From NCBI RefSeq assembly GCF_003129565.1, contig NZ_QETF01000002.1, positions 62,001-126,000 of the forward strand: 64,000 bases of DNA, written 5' to 3'. Each line of letters starts with the position of its first letter. The stretch's first letter is position 1. Below, piece after piece: positions 26,089 to 36,113 of the stretch. A program made the translations under genes and the position numbers. The DNA is from Salibaculum griseiflavum (GTDB lineage Bacteria; Pseudomonadota; Alphaproteobacteria; Rhodobacterales; Rhodobacteraceae). Under the pieces are notes generated by a model. The model saw nothing but the letters and a program-made list of their open reading frames with translations, was not told where the DNA came from and did not search any database.

Positions 26089-29000
26089 CTATTGCGTTGG
26101 TTGTGGCGGCGGGCGGCGGAAAATCTCCCGGAACATGCCGGGGGTCAGTGCCGACAGCGGATTGACCAGAACGCGCGGGCTGTCAACCGATCCCTGAAGG
26201 GTGAAGTTGAAGCCGATCAGCCCCTCGCCCGGCCGCGTCAGGATCGCCCCGATCCCGTTGAGCGCATAAAAGGGCGAGATCACGCCCTGGAAATCCATGC
26301 GACGGCTCGCCAACCCGTAGACGCCATCGAGGGACAGGCCCAGTCCCGGCCCCACCGCGCTCGCGTTCTGCACCGTGATCCGGTCGGGCGTGAGGGTGAA
26401 ATCGGCCTCCACATCGTTGAAGAGTAGCCCCTGCCCGCCCATCTGCGCCAGCAACCCCACCACCGAGATCGCATCGAGCAAGGAGGCCAGCGCCGGGGCG
26501 TCGCGCACCCGCAGATCACGGGCCTGAAGGCGGCCCAGATAGGTGCCCTCGGCCCCGGCAGGCCGGAGGGTCAGGTCCATGTCGCCGCCAAAACCGTTCC
26601 CCAGCAGCCCTGCATAGCGGAACACCCCGCCCGCATCGGCGCTGCGCAGACGCACGGCCGAGCGGCCTTCGATCGGCACCAGCGTGCCCTGCACCGCCGT
26701 GCCCCCGTTGACCGCGCCCGTGAAGGTGCCCGACAGGCCGCCGGCGCCGGTGAAGTCTCCGCGAAACCCGGTCAGGGCGATTCCCTCGCTGACCTGCAAC
26801 CGGTCGAGCGCAATGGTCATCGGCCCGGCCTCGCCTGCGCCGGCACCGAAGCGGGCGCGGCGCAGGTCCAGCGTGCCGCCATTCAGACGGATCTCGGCGG
26901 GTTGGCCGTCGCCACGCCCCACAAGCGTCACGGGCGCGTCGAACCAGTCCCCGATCCGCAGCTGGCTGAACAGGGCGCTCTCCAGCCCGCCATCGGGAGA
27001 AAGCGTGATCGCGCCCACTGCCGACAGCCCCGCTGCCTCCAGCGCGATGCGGTCGATACGCGGGGTGTCGCCCAACTGGCCGGCCAGCTCGAACCGGCCA
27101 GTTTCCCCTGCGGCTTTGGCCCATCCGATGGACGACAGCGACAACCCCACCCCCGCGAGGTCGGAGGTCAGGGTGAAACCCGGCCCCTCGGGCTGCGACA
27201 GGTCCAGTTCCAGCTGTCCGGTGCCTGCGCCCGTCACCGCGCCCGGCGGCAGGGTGATGTCGAAGACCTCCAGGAACTGCGGCCCAAGCGGAACGTCTGC
27301 CGTGATGCGCCCGGTTCCGCCCGATCCCGGACCCAGCGCCCGCGCATAGACGGCCTGGGCTGGCAGCCCGTCCACCTCGATCCCGCCGCTGATGGTCAGA
27401 CTGTCGGTCTCGGCCTGCACGCTCAGGGCCGCGGCCGACAGCGACCGGCCCGGGATCAGCACCTCGGACCGGACGCCCCGCAACGCCGCCTCGGCGCGCC
27501 AGCTGCGATCTTCGCGCGGCACATCCCTTTTCAGGATCGTGTCCAGCGTCACCTTGATCGTGCCCCGGCCATCGGCCAGGGCCACGGGTAAGTCCGATCC
27601 GGCCAGCGCATTGAAGGGCGGGCCGGACAGCACCGACATGGCGGCGGTGATCGTGCCGTCGATCGACAGATCGAATTGCGCGGGTGGATTCGGACCGGTG
27701 CGCGGAATGGTCATGACCGACCCGCCCAGATCGAGGCGGCCGCCCTGGGCGGCCACGATGTGGCCCCGATCCAAGGACATGACGAGGCGGCGGTCGATCT
27801 CGGACAAGGTCCCGGCAGCGGCCTCGATGGGTGGCAGATCGCGCAGGGCGCGGAGCGAGGCGTCCGAGAAATCGAGGTTGAGCGCGGTGCGCGGATCCTG
27901 CCCTGGCGAGGACCGATGCACATAGGTCAGGTTCGACAGCGTGCCGCCCAGCAGATTGTCGGCGAACCAGCCCCGCGTGCGCGGTTTGAAGGCCTCGGGC
28001 CACAGGGCAAGCGCGCTCTGGGTGTCCAGCGTTTCGGCGGCGGCGTCCACCGCGACGGCCCAGCCTTCAGAGGCGGCGCGAACCCGGCCCGACAGGCGCA
28101 GCGGGGTGCCGCCATTTTCCAGCACCGCCTCTCCGAGATCGAGCGTGAAGGGATCCAGCCGCAACCGGAAATCCGCGCTGGCCGCCCCGATGTCACGTGG
28201 CTCGGGATAGAGATCGGCAGGATTGATCCGCAATTCCCCGATCCGAACCTGGCCCAGGATCGCCCCCGGCCATCCCGCGTCGAATTCCCGCAGATAGGCA
28301 TGACCCGCCCCGCTGAGCGCGCCCCAGTCACTATCCACCTCGATCAGATCGAAGCCAAGCCGCGCGTCGGCCGGATCGTAGGTCAGGTAGGTCCGCGCGC
28401 CCTCGAACGGGATCGGCCGGGTTTGAGCCGTGGGTTGCAGACGGCCTTGCCCGATCTGCAACGTGGCACTGGCCGTGGTCAGCGCCCCGTCCTCGTTCAC
28501 CACACCGCGCAACGCGCCCGAGATCGGTGCCTCGAGAACGCCCAGCCAGCTCAGCAGGGGCGATTGGCTCGCGATGTCGGCAGCGGCCATCTCGGTGATC
28601 GTCACTCCGAAATCGGCCTCGGCGCTGCCGCGCGGGCTGCGATAGGTGAATTCGGCCGTGCTGACGTAGTCGCGCCCGGACAGCAGCGCGATGTTGGCGG
28701 ACAGCACCGTCTCGGCATCCCGCAGGTCAAGCGTGATGCGGCCATTGTCCACCGTCCAGTTGCGCCCGGCCCGCGCGTCGGAGAAGTTGATGATGAGCCC
28801 CGTCGCCTGAACCTGTTCCAGGGCCTCCAGTGCGCCATGGGCGAACATGGCATCCAACTGGTCGATGAGCCCAAGAAATGTATCCGCCCGCCCGGCCTCG
28901 CCGGCGCCACTGTCGAAGGCCACCGCCACGGTGCCATCGGCGGCGCGGCGCACCTGAAGCTGCGCGCCCGACAGCACGACCTCCTGCGCCAGCAACCGGC

Positions 29001-29409
29001 CCTTGAGCACCCCACGCGGCGACACCAGCCCCTCGATCCGTGGCACCCGCGCCAGCGGGATACCGTCCCGATCGCGCAGGACCGAATTGCGCAGGACGAT
29101 ACGCGGATGCAGGTCGTGACCCACCGTCAAGGTCATCTCGCCGAAATTCAGACTTCCGCCGGCCAGGGCCTGTTCGGCACGCGCCTCGACCCGTTCGGTC
29201 AACCAGCTCGGCGCGGCCACCTCCTTGTCGATCATGAGCAGCGCAACGACGAGGATCGCGGCGACCGGCGCCACCACGATCAGGAACACGGCGCGACGAA
29301 GAAGACGCCGGCGCCAATAGTGCCGCCGCCCTGCGTCCTTCTGACCCGCGCCCCTGTCGGCGCTCCCGTCGGGGGCGCTTTGGGCCTTCTCTGCCTGCTC
29401 GTCCTGCAT
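26089..29409 (-). CDS. Large AsmA-like (YhdP/DUF3971-type) envelope protein
   Basis: A 1106-residue protein anchored by one N-terminal helix (about residues 39-61, after a basic stretch [13 protein letters not shown]) with the rest in the periplasm. The body is repetitive beta sequence with [26 protein letters not shown] and the AsmA-like C-terminal region (about 880-1080) with [22 protein letters not shown] and [20 protein letters not shown]. Related YhdP, TamB and AsmA proteins are thought to carry phospholipids between membranes through a long groove, so that is the likely role. The exact member is not certain. It precedes queA and is divergent from bcp, with about 66 bases between the starts. 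Confidence 0.88.
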   Translation of the reverse strand: MQDEQAEKAQSAPDGSADRGAGQKDAGRRHYWRRRLLRRAVFLIVVAPVAAILVVALLMIDKEVAAPSWLTERVEARAEQALAGGSLNFGEMTLTVGHDLHPRIVLRNSVLRDRDGIPLARVPRIEGLVSPRGVLKGRLLAQEVVLSGAQLQVRRAADGTVAVAFDSGAGEAGRADTFLGLIDQLDAMFAHGALEALEQVQATGLIINFSDARAGRNWTVDNGRITLDLRDAETVLSANIALLSGRDYVSTAEFTYRSPRGSAEADFGVTITEMAAADIASQSPLLSWLGVLEAPISGALRGVVNEDGALTTASATLQIGQGRLQPTAQTRPIPFEGARTYLTYDPADARLGFDLIEVDSDWGALSGAGHAYLREFDAGWPGAILGQVRIGELRINPADLYPEPRDIGAASADFRLRLDPFTLDLGEAVLENGGTPLRLSGRVRAASEGWAVAVDAAAETLDTQSALALWPEAFKPRTRGWFADNLLGGTLSNLTYVHRSSPGQDPRTALNLDFSDASLRALRDLPPIEAAAGTLSEIDRRLVMSLDRGHIVAAQGGRLDLGGSVMTIPRTGPNPPAQFDLSIDGTITAAMSVLSGPPFNALAGSDLPVALADGRGTIKVTLDTILKRDVPREDRSWRAEAALRGVRSEVLIPGRSLSAAALSVQAETDSLTISGGIEVDGLPAQAVYARALGPGSGGTGRITADVPLGPQFLEVFDITLPPGAVTGAGTGQLELDLSQPEGPGFTLTSDLAGVGLSLSSIGWAKAAGETGRFELAGQLGDTPRIDRIALEAAGLSAVGAITLSPDGGLESALFSQLRIGDWFDAPVTLVGRGDGQPAEIRLNGGTLDLRRARFGAGAGEAGPMTIALDRLQVSEGIALTGFRGDFTGAGGLSGTFTGAVNGGTAVQGTLVPIEGRSAVRLRSADAGGVFRYAGLLGNGFGGDMDLTLRPAGAEGTYLGRLQARDLRVRDAPALASLLDAISVVGLLAQMGGQGLLFNDVEADFTLTPDRITVQNASAVGPGLGLSLDGVYGLASRRMDFQGVISPFYALNGIGAILTRPGEGLIGFNFTLQGSVDSPRVLVNPLSALTPGMFREIFRRPPPQPTQ

Positions 29410-29475
29410 GGGGCTTTATTCTCCGCCAAGCCGAGCTAGAACGCAAAGGGAATGACAGTCGCGAAAGGACACCAA

Positions 29476-29943
29476 ATGGCCGCACTCGATCCTGGCACCA
29501 TTGCCCCCGATTTCACCCTGCCTCGCGATGGCGGCGGCGATGTGACCCTGTCCGACCTCAAGGGCGGGCCAGTGGTGCTGTTCTTCTACCCCAAGGACAA
29601 CACGCCGGGTTGCACCAAGGAGGCCATCGCCTTCACCGGGTTGCTCGAGGATTTCGCGGCGTCCGGTGCAACCGTGCTGGGCATTTCCAAGGACAGCGTG
29701 AAAAAACACGACAACTTCGTTGCGAAGCATGACCTCAAGGTGGCGCTGCTGTCGGATGCCGAAGGCGATGTCTGCGAAACCTATGGCGTCTGGGGCGAGA
29801 AGAAGATGTACGGCAAGACCTTCGAAGGGATCACCCGCACCACGGTGCTGATCGACGCAGAGGGGCGCGTTGCCCGGGTCTGGCCCAAGGTCAAGGTCGA
29901 CGGCCACGCCGAAGAGGTGCTGGAAGCCGTTCGCGCCCTCTGA
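29476..29943 (+). CDS. bcp: Thioredoxin-dependent peroxiredoxin, Bcp/PrxQ type
   Basis: Reduces hydroperoxides in the cytoplasm. The 155-residue protein has the fold-defining VVLFFYPKDNTPGCTKEAI with the peroxidatic Cys. The usual resolving Cys five residues later (GCTxxxC in E. coli) is absent, since the sequence reads GCTKEAIAF, so it probably acts as a one-Cys or otherwise linked form; a second Cys occurs in GDVCETYG. ATG at 29476 is used because AAAGGA lies 7 bases upstream; the frame is open eight codons further back. Confidence 0.95.
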   Translation: MAALDPGTIAPDFTLPRDGGGDVTLSDLKGGPVVLFFYPKDNTPGCTKEAIAFTGLLEDFAASGATVLGISKDSVKKHDNFVAKHDLKVALLSDAEGDVCETYGVWGEKKMYGKTFEGITRTTVLIDAEGRVARVWPKVKVDGHAEEVLEAVRAL

Positions 29944-30009
29944 TCGGCACCCGATGGCCGGGGATCGCGGCGGCTTGACCTCGGGCGGTCGCCGCGCGAC
30001 ACGGGCCCC

Positions 30010-30831
30010 ATGAAACCGCTTGCCCAGATGGCCGAAGAGGTGCTGCGCACCGCCGATGGCCGCGAAAAGACCGCCCTGTCCCGTCGCTATGCCGCCCAAT
30101 GGCAGGCGGCCCGTGCCGATGGCAACCTGCCCGAGATCGGCTCCGCCAATCCGCCGGACCGCCCCGCCCGGCCCGCAGAGCCTGCCTTGCTGGACCCGCG
30201 CGACGTGCCGCGCCGCCGCCCCGGCACCGAGGCCGGGCGCAAGGCCATCCTGCACGCGGTCGCCCATATCGAGCTGAACGCGGTGGACCTGCACTGGGAC
30301 ATCATCGCCCGGTTTACTCATGTCCCGATGCCACCGGGATTCTACGATGACTGGGTCAAGTCCGCAGACGAGGAATCCAAGCATTTCAACCTGATCTGCG
30401 ACTGTCTTGAGGCGATGGGCAGCCATTACGGAGACCTGCCCGCCCATGCCGGGATGTGGCGTGCCGCCGAGGACACGGCGCACGACCTGATGGGCCGGCT
30501 CGCCGTGGTCCCCATGGTGCTGGAAGCGCGCGGGCTGGACGTTACGCCGGGCATGATCGACCTCTTCGAAAAGGCCGGGGTCTCGGACGCGGTGGCGGCC
30601 ATGCAGGTGATCTATGCCGAGGAGGTCCACCATGTCGCCTATGGCTCCAAGTGGTTTCATTTCCTGTGCGGGCGCGAGAACACCGACCCCAAGGACGCGT
30701 TCCACGATCTTGTCCGGCGCTATTTCCACGGCCCGCTGAAACCACCCTTCAACGAGGAAAAACGCGCCGAAGCGGGCCTTCCGCCCGATTTCTACTGGCC
30801 ACTGTCCGAAGACCGCCCACTCGGCGAATAA
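30010..30831 (+). CDS. DUF455 family ferritin-like protein
   Basis: A 273-residue protein of the DUF455 family, which has a ferritin-like helical bundle. Possible di-metal ligands are visible in order: HIELNAVDL, ADEESKHF, and AEEVHHVAYG. There is no signal peptide, so it is probably cytoplasmic. The function is unknown; family members are often called rhamnosyltransferase-related or iron-binding proteins in databases without firm evidence. It starts about 66 bases after bcp on the same strand, so the two may be co-transcribed. Confidence 0.88.
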   Translation: MKPLAQMAEEVLRTADGREKTALSRRYAAQWQAARADGNLPEIGSANPPDRPARPAEPALLDPRDVPRRRPGTEAGRKAILHAVAHIELNAVDLHWDIIARFTHVPMPPGFYDDWVKSADEESKHFNLICDCLEAMGSHYGDLPAHAGMWRAAEDTAHDLMGRLAVVPMVLEARGLDVTPGMIDLFEKAGVSDAVAAMQVIYAEEVHHVAYGSKWFHFLCGRENTDPKDAFHDLVRRYFHGPLKPPFNEEKRAEAGLPPDFYWPLSEDRPLGE

Positions 30832-30981
30832 TCGCCCAAATGTCGGGGAATGCCGGGAATTGTCGCAATGACGCTTAAAATCCTTGCGACGGAGTCTGCG
30901 GCCCTGTATCCCGTTTTTCGAATGTTTCGGGCCTGATGGCCACGCATTCCAAGATCGGGACGGGGACAGGAAAATAACGAC

Positions 30982-32301
30982 GTGATGACAGGGCTCAGGC
31001 ACAGACTGCACGTGATGATGGAACGCCGCTTTCCCGAGAAGCGGCTTTTCCTTCGCTCCGACGACCAGACCCGTTTCATCCGCCTGCGCCCCGCGACCCA
31101 GCTCATGGCATGGTCGGGAAGTGCCGTTCTGATCGGCTGGACCATCGTGGCGACCGCCATTCTCATCATGGACAGCATCGGGGCGGGCAATTTCCGCGCC
31201 CAGGCCCTGCGTGACCAGATGACCTATGAAGAACGGCTCAACGTGCTGTCGAGCGAACGCGATCAGCGCGCAGCCGAGGCCATCGCCGCCCAGCAGCGCT
31301 TCAATTCGGCGCTGGAGCAGATTTCGCTGATGCAGTCCGAATTGCTGCGGTCCGAGGAACGCCGCCGGGAACTGGAGACCGGGATCGAGGTGATCCAGGC
31401 CACGCTGCGCCGCACCATGGCCGAACGAGCCGACGCACAGGAACGCGTGGACCTGTTGCAGGCCGCGCTGGATGGCAACGGCGACGTCCTGCCCGGAACC
31501 GGCGGCAGCGCCGATGCGGCGGGCACCGTCGACCTTCTTGCCGCCGCGCTGGCCGAAACCGCCGAGGAACGCGACCAGATCGCCTCGGATGCGGAATTTG
31601 CCCTTGAACACGCCGCCGAGATGGAACTGGAACTGCGTCTTCTGCAGGAAAAGAACGATGCGATCTTCAGCCAGCTGGAAGAGGCCTTCACCGTCTCAGT
31701 GGAACCCCTGGACAACATGTTTCGGGCCGCCGGCATGGACCCCGACCAGGTGCTAAGCACCGTGCGCAGCGGCTATTCCGGCACCGGCGGCCCGTTGACG
31801 CCGCTGCAATTCTCGACCCGCGGCGGCCCCAACGACCCCGACGCCGAGCGCGCCAATTCCATCCTGCGCCAGATGGACCGGCTGAACATGTATCGCATCG
31901 CCGCCGAACGCATCCCCTTCGACATGCCGGTAAAGGCCGGGTTCCGCTTCACCAGCGGCTACGGCATGCGCTGGGGCCGGATGCACAACGGCACAGACTT
32001 CGCGGCCCCGGTCGGCACCCCGATATACGCCCCGGCTGACGGGGTTGTCACCTTCGCGGGCTGGTCCTCGGGCTATGGCCGCCTGGTCAAGATCCGCCAC
32101 GCCTTCGGGATCGAGACCCGCTATGCCCATCAGAGCCGGATTCGCGTCGAGGTCGGACAAAGGGTCTCGCGCGGGGATCATATCGGTGATATTGGCAATT
32201 CCGGAAGATCGACGGGCCCGCACCTGCACTACGAAATCCGCGTAGGCGGATCGGCCGTCAACCCCATGACCTACATAAGAGCTGGACAAGATGTTTTCTA
32301 A
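30982..32301 (+). CDS. M23 family peptidase with coiled-coil region
   Basis: Probable peptidoglycan endopeptidase or its activator, 439 residues. It has a basic cytoplasmic start, a membrane helix (about 40-65, SGSAVLIGWTIVATAILIMD), a long helical region (about 75-230) likely to form a coiled coil, and a C-terminal LytM domain. The zinc ligands HNGTDFAAP, HLHYE and HxH pattern are complete, so it should be active. It overlaps the bactofilin gene by 11 bases. The start is GTG at 30982 or ATG at 30985. M23-bactofilin pairs control cell curvature in other bacteria, so a shape role is likely. Confidence 0.93.
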   Translation: MMTGLRHRLHVMMERRFPEKRLFLRSDDQTRFIRLRPATQLMAWSGSAVLIGWTIVATAILIMDSIGAGNFRAQALRDQMTYEERLNVLSSERDQRAAEAIAAQQRFNSALEQISLMQSELLRSEERRRELETGIEVIQATLRRTMAERADAQERVDLLQAALDGNGDVLPGTGGSADAAGTVDLLAAALAETAEERDQIASDAEFALEHAAEMELELRLLQEKNDAIFSQLEEAFTVSVEPLDNMFRAAGMDPDQVLSTVRSGYSGTGGPLTPLQFSTRGGPNDPDAERANSILRQMDRLNMYRIAAERIPFDMPVKAGFRFTSGYGMRWGRMHNGTDFAAPVGTPIYAPADGVVTFAGWSSGYGRLVKIRHAFGIETRYAHQSRIRVEVGQRVSRGDHIGDIGNSGRSTGPHLHYEIRVGGSAVNPMTYIRAGQDVF

Positions 32302-32839
32302 AAGCAAGATCAACGAACCCGGCCCCGCGCCCGATGACAAGACCTCGGCCGCCACGTCCTCGACCGACACGAGCGCCGGCAAGCCCGCCACCTCTGCGCC
32401 AAGCAGCGACTTCCGGTCGGCCAGCAAGGCCAAGCCACCGGCGTCGTCGCTGTCCTCGGACCTGCATATCACCGGCAATCTCAAGACCAGTGGTGACATC
32501 AATATCGAGGGCACCGTGGATGGCGATATCCGCGCCCACCTTCTGACCATCGGCGAAGGCGCGACGGTCAACGGCGAATGCATGGCCGATGACGTCGTCG
32601 TGCACGGCCGCGTCGTGGGCACCGTCCGCGGGCTCAAGGTGCGCCTGACCTCGACCGCCCGGGTCGAGGGCGACATCATCCACAAGACCATCGCCATCGA
32701 ATCCGGCGCCCATTTCGAGGGCTCCGTGCAGCGCCAGGACGACCCGCTGAATGCGGGCGGCACCCGCGCGCCGATGCCTCAGGCCCCTGCGCCAAAGGCC
32801 GAAACGAAGGCCGAGGCCAAGACGGACACCAAGGGCTGA
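32291..32839 (+). CDS. Bactofilin (polymer-forming cytoskeletal protein)
   Basis: Forms non-nucleotide filaments that place envelope enzymes. The 182-residue protein has a flexible Ser/Ala/Pro-rich start (about 1-50), the beta-helix core (about 55-145: SDLHITGNLKTSGDINIEG, quoted by parts, then VDGDIRAHLLTIGEGATVNG and VVVHGRVVGTVRG) and a charged Ala/Lys tail. Its ATG lies inside the end of the M23 peptidase gene, so translation is coupled and the two proteins are probably partners. A strong terminator follows. Confidence 0.94.
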   Translation: MFSKSKINEPGPAPDDKTSAATSSTDTSAGKPATSAPSSDFRSASKAKPPASSLSSDLHITGNLKTSGDINIEGTVDGDIRAHLLTIGEGATVNGECMADDVVVHGRVVGTVRGLKVRLTSTARVEGDIIHKTIAIESGAHFEGSVQRQDDPLNAGGTRAPMPQAPAPKAETKAEAKTDTKG

Positions 32840-32868
32840 TAGCCTCAAGGCAAATGAATTGAAAACAG

Positions 32869-32900
32869 ACGCCCCCGCATCGCACTGCGGGGGCGTTTTG
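32869..32900 (+). terminator. Intrinsic terminator after the M23-bactofilin pair
   Basis: Perfect 11-base stem ACGCCCCCGCA / TGCGGGGGCGT (32869-32879 and 32886-32896) with a 6-base loop and a following TTT run. It sits 29 bases after the bactofilin stop and before the convergent DUF2189 gene. Confidence 0.85.
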
Positions 32901-32931
32901 CATGTTGACGGGGTATCGAGGTCGCCCGCGG

Positions 32932-33708
32932 TCAGGGGTGGATCAACGCCTTCCGATACATGTGCCAAGTGGCGTGGCCCAGCAACGGCAACGCCACGAC
33001 CAGCCCAAGGAAGGCGGGAAGCAGCCCCAGAAGGCTGATCGTGGCGATGATCGCCGCCCAGACCAGCATGACGAAGAAATTACGACGGACCGTCTCGAAG
33101 CTGAGAAGCATGGCGGTCATGAAATCCACCTCCTTCTCCAGCACCAGCGGCAGGCTCACCACCGTCAGGGAGAAGAGCAGAAAGGCCGCCGCCGCCCCGA
33201 CGGCCAGTTCCACCGCAATCAGGGTCAAACCCTCGGGCGTCAGGAAGGCCTCGAGCGAGGCACTGCGCATCTTCGACACGCCCATGAAGAGCGCGAAGAG
33301 CATATGCGCAAAGAAGGTCCAGAACAGAAAGAAGATGACGATGATCGCGCCCATCCAGGGGATCTGCCGCTTGCGCTCGTCCCAGACCACGCCAAGCACC
33401 TTGTACCAGTCCAGCGCCCGCCCCTGTTCGAGACGCCGGCTGACCTCGTACAGGCCCACGGCGGCGAAGGGCGCGGCCAGCGGAAAGCCCAGAGAGGTGG
33501 CCAGAACCCAGGTCACGTGCCCGGCCGACAGGAACACCATCAGGAACCCGCCCAGAACATAGACCGCGGAAAAGAACAGGCCGAATTGCGGGGCGCGCCG
33601 AAAATCCCGCCAGCCCTGCGCGAGCGCGTCGCGGATATCGGAAAGTCCAAGCGTCGCGATCTCGGGTCGCGGCGAGGCCTCCGGGGCGTCGATCGTGTGG
33701 GTCATCAT
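32932..33708 (-). CDS. DUF2189 membrane protein
   Basis: Integral membrane protein of 258 residues with six predicted helices, in the DUF2189 family. Typical points are IRDALAQGWRDFRRAPQFGL before helix 1, YEVSRRLEQGRALDW between helices 2 and 3, and PLVLEKEVDFMTAM later. The family's function is not known. It shares direction with the membrane protein gene at 33751-34659, with about 40 bases between. Confidence 0.88.
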   Translation of the reverse strand: MMTHTIDAPEASPRPEIATLGLSDIRDALAQGWRDFRRAPQFGLFFSAVYVLGGFLMVFLSAGHVTWVLATSLGFPLAAPFAAVGLYEVSRRLEQGRALDWYKVLGVVWDERKRQIPWMGAIIVIFFLFWTFFAHMLFALFMGVSKMRSASLEAFLTPEGLTLIAVELAVGAAAAFLLFSLTVVSLPLVLEKEVDFMTAMLLSFETVRRNFFVMLVWAAIIATISLLGLLPAFLGLVVALPLLGHATWHMYRKALIHP

Positions 33709-33750
33709 GGTCCTCCGCTTGTCCCATGATCCCCGGCGACACGGCAGGCG

Positions 33751-34659
33751 TCAAGATTTCTGCGCGTCCGTCCGTGGCGCGAGAAGCCGGTCGATCGCTG
33801 ACATCACCGGCCCCAGGATTCGCCACGCCACCACCAGAAGCACGAGCGCCACCGCCGCTGGAAACAGCACCCCCACGATGAGAAGATGCGCGAGGCGCTC
33901 GACCCCGTAGAGCGACATTGCGCTGACCTTGTCGGCCAGGTCGCTGGTCAAGGTCTCATAACTGACCCGGACATTGCCGCTCTTGCTCCAGAAGCTCAAA
34001 TCCGTCGAAAGGCCATGTCCCCCCAGGATGTCGGCATGCAACCGTTCGGGTGTGGCAGCCGTGTCCGAGGCCAGCGCACCCGCCGCAGAATCGGATAATG
34101 CTCTGCCCAGGTTGATACTGTAGGGCAGCAGCAGGTAGCCGAGCAGAAAGACCAGCACCAGCACCTCGGACAGACGGCGAAAGAGACTGCGCAACAGCGC
34201 CCCCGCCCCGAGGATGCGCAGCAGCATCCAGACAGCCAAGGCCATGGCCCCGAACCTCAGCGCCCAAAGCGCGACAAGGTCTCCGATCCGGTTCAGCCAG
34301 ATCAGCGCCTCGGTCAGGACCGTGGCCGTGAGCGCGGCACCCATGGCCCGCTCGACCGCCGCGGTCAGAGCAGACAGGGCCTGTCCTGCCTGCACATCCA
34401 CCGAAACGATGAGTTCAAGTCCCAGATCGGTGCTGCGCAGCACCTCCAGCAGCGCAAGCACCTCGCCCAGAAGCAGGCTGTCCTGCAGGGCGGCGCGGCG
34501 CGCCTCGTCCAAATACGCCTCGTTCGCCGCGAGGATCGCCTCGCCCCCGGCAAGCGTCCCCAGATCAGGAAACAGCCCCGCCACCCAGACCGTCAGCGCG
34601 CCCAGCGTAACCGCGAGGATCGCCACGGCCTCGGCATGGGTCTCAAGATGCCGTTTCAT
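33751..34659 (-). CDS. Membrane protein of unknown function
   Basis: I do not recognise this 302-residue protein. It has a hydrophobic segment near residues 12-35, a helical extracytoplasmic part (about 40-110), two to three helices around 125-200 and a final helix near 265-290, after a soluble stretch with SFWSKSGNVRVSYETLTSDL. ATG at 34657-34659 is supported by GGAGG 6 bases upstream; that site lies inside the end of the interrupted GH25 gene, which this gene overlaps by 17 bases. The overlap suggests the two were once translated together. Confidence 0.8.
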   Translation of the reverse strand: MKRHLETHAEAVAILAVTLGALTVWVAGLFPDLGTLAGGEAILAANEAYLDEARRAALQDSLLLGEVLALLEVLRSTDLGLELIVSVDVQAGQALSALTAAVERAMGAALTATVLTEALIWLNRIGDLVALWALRFGAMALAVWMLLRILGAGALLRSLFRRLSEVLVLVFLLGYLLLPYSINLGRALSDSAAGALASDTAATPERLHADILGGHGLSTDLSFWSKSGNVRVSYETLTSDLADKVSAMSLYGVERLAHLLIVGVLFPAAVALVLLVVAWRILGPVMSAIDRLLAPRTDAQKS

Positions 34660-35425
34660 CACGCGCCTCCGAATTGCAGTCAAAATCACCCAGTGCCGCT
34701 GCATCGCCGGCGAACCAGTCCAGGTCCACCGCCCCGTCAATGCCCGTCACTTGGCCGTTCTGCGTATGCTGCCAGAACAGCCATTCCATCCCCGACGGGG
34801 GGTGCGCGGTGGCGGCATATTCGACCAGCCAGAGCGGTCGCGTTGCGAACTCGTTGCCCAAGCCACTGGATCAGAAAGACGGGCTGGCATAGAGGATCGG
34901 CGCGCAACCGGTGCCCTGTTCGACAAGGGCCAGGAAGTCCTCAACGTCGCGGCGATAGCTGTCCTCCTGACCGGCGACGGGGCTGCGCTCAAGATCCACG
35001 ACCGGTGGCAAGCGCGTGGGTTGGCCGGCCAGCACCGACAGGAAATGCGCGGCCTGCTTGGCCGGGTCGTCCTTGGGTTGGTAGAAGTGATAGCCCCCCA
35101 AGGGCACACCGGCCGACGCCGCCCCGTTGGCGTTTCTCACCCATTTCGGATCGGTACAGGTGATGCCGTCGCTGGCCTTGGCAAAGGCAAAGGTGACCCC
35201 TGCCCCGGCGATCACCGTCCAATCGACGTCGCCCTGGTAGTGTGACAGGTCCAGCCCCGGCAGCCGCGCTGTGTCGTCTGGGACTGGGGGCGTGGCCGTC
35301 GACATTGGCTGTGGTGCAGCCGCCGTCCGTGCCTGCCCCGGCGCAAAGCCGGGGCGCGCCAGGATCAACCCGAACAGCACCAGTCCCATTATGCTTGCGA
35401 AAAGGGTATCGACGATACGGGCCAT
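34643..35425 (-). pseudogene. GH25 family lysozyme interrupted by one in-frame TGA
   Basis: Glycoside hydrolase 25 of the muramidase type, with an N-terminal membrane or signal segment (IMGLVLFGLILARPGFAPG) and then the catalytic domain from GLDLSHYQGDVDW. The active-site acids appear in GLDLS and in PPVVDLERSP. The frame stops at TGA 34871-34873 directly after LYASPSF, yet the same frame continues with SSGLGNEFATRPLWLVEYAA, WLFWQH and IDGAVDLDWFAG, which is the expected end of the domain. Many GH25 proteins have Trp right after the SF here, so TGG to TGA is the simplest explanation. Two start codons with good ribosome sites exist (35425 and 35440). It could be a recent nonsense mutation or a sequencing error. 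Confidence 0.85.
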
Positions 35426-35507
35426 GCGACCTCCTGCCATGGAACTCCTTCCCATCAGGATGGCGGGGTTGGTTTCCCCGGTCTGTGACCGGGATCACCA
35501 AGGCCGG

Positions 35508-36113
35508 TCAGAGATCCTCGGCCAGAAGATCGGGATCCAGGATTTCGACCCGCTGTCGGCCCGAACGGATCGCGCCCTGTCGAACCAGCTTCGAGATCGT
35601 GCGGCTGACCACTTCGCGGTTCGCCCCGATCATGTCGGCGATCTCGGCATGGGTCGGCGCCTTTTCGATCTTGCCACCGGGGCAGAGCTTGTTGGACTCG
35701 ATCGCGAGACGGACAAGGAAAAGGCGCACCCGCTTGTCGATCGACAGGGTCGTAAGCTCCAGGGTCTTGTCGGTCAGGCGCAGATAGGACGCCTGTTCGA
35801 GACGCAACAGCCGCGCATCGGTCTTGGCAAAGATGGCAAGCGAGCGGGCCTTATCGTCGATCGCCGACAATTCCCCAAGGCTGGAGCCGATCGGAAAGCG
35901 GGTGAACACCACTTCCCGGCCCTCGGCGGTCCAGTAGACGGCGATCAGACGCCCCGAAAGCAGGAACATCACATCGCGGCTGTCATCGTCCTGGGAAAAG
36001 ATCGTGTTGCCCGCGGGAATCTCGGCCACGGACCAGCGCAGGCCCAGCCCGTCGATCTGAGCGCGCGGCACATCATCGAAAAGCGGGATCGGGTCGAAAG
36101 GTGATCGGCTCAC
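35508..36113 (-). CDS. Crp/Fnr family transcriptional regulator
   Basis: Probable DNA-binding regulator of 201 residues. The N-terminal cyclic-nucleotide-type beta-barrel (about 10-120) has FSQDDDSRDVMFLLSGRLIA and GSSLGELSAIDDKARSL. The C-terminal winged helix (about 140-200) has PTHAEIADMIGANREVVSRT as the recognition helix-turn-helix. No Fnr-type cysteine cluster is present, so it is not an oxygen sensor of the FNR type. The start is GTG at 36111-36113, which overlaps the stop of the upstream TPR remnant as GTGA. That overlap suggests translation was once coupled to the now truncated gene. Confidence 0.88.
   Translation of the reverse strand: MSRSPFDPIPLFDDVPRAQIDGLGLRWSVAEIPAGNTIFSQDDDSRDVMFLLSGRLIAVYWTAEGREVVFTRFPIGSSLGELSAIDDKARSLAIFAKTDARLLRLEQASYLRLTDKTLELTTLSIDKRVRLFLVRLAIESNKLCPGGKIEKAPTHAEIADMIGANREVVSRTISKLVRQGAIRSGRQRVEILDPDLLAEDL

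Noticed and set aside
27676-29439. 587-residue plus-strand open frame inside the AsmA-like gene
   Set aside because: Shadow of the minus-strand gene; no family features and Arg/Gly-rich composition.
29416-31611. 731-residue minus-strand open frame across bcp, DUF455 and M23 genes
   Set aside because: It covers three well-supported plus-strand genes and has shadow-type composition without any recognisable motif.
34871-34873. Selenocysteine at the GH25 TGA
   Set aside because: The position is usually Trp in the family, no SECIS-like hairpin was seen next to it and no selenoprotein context exists.
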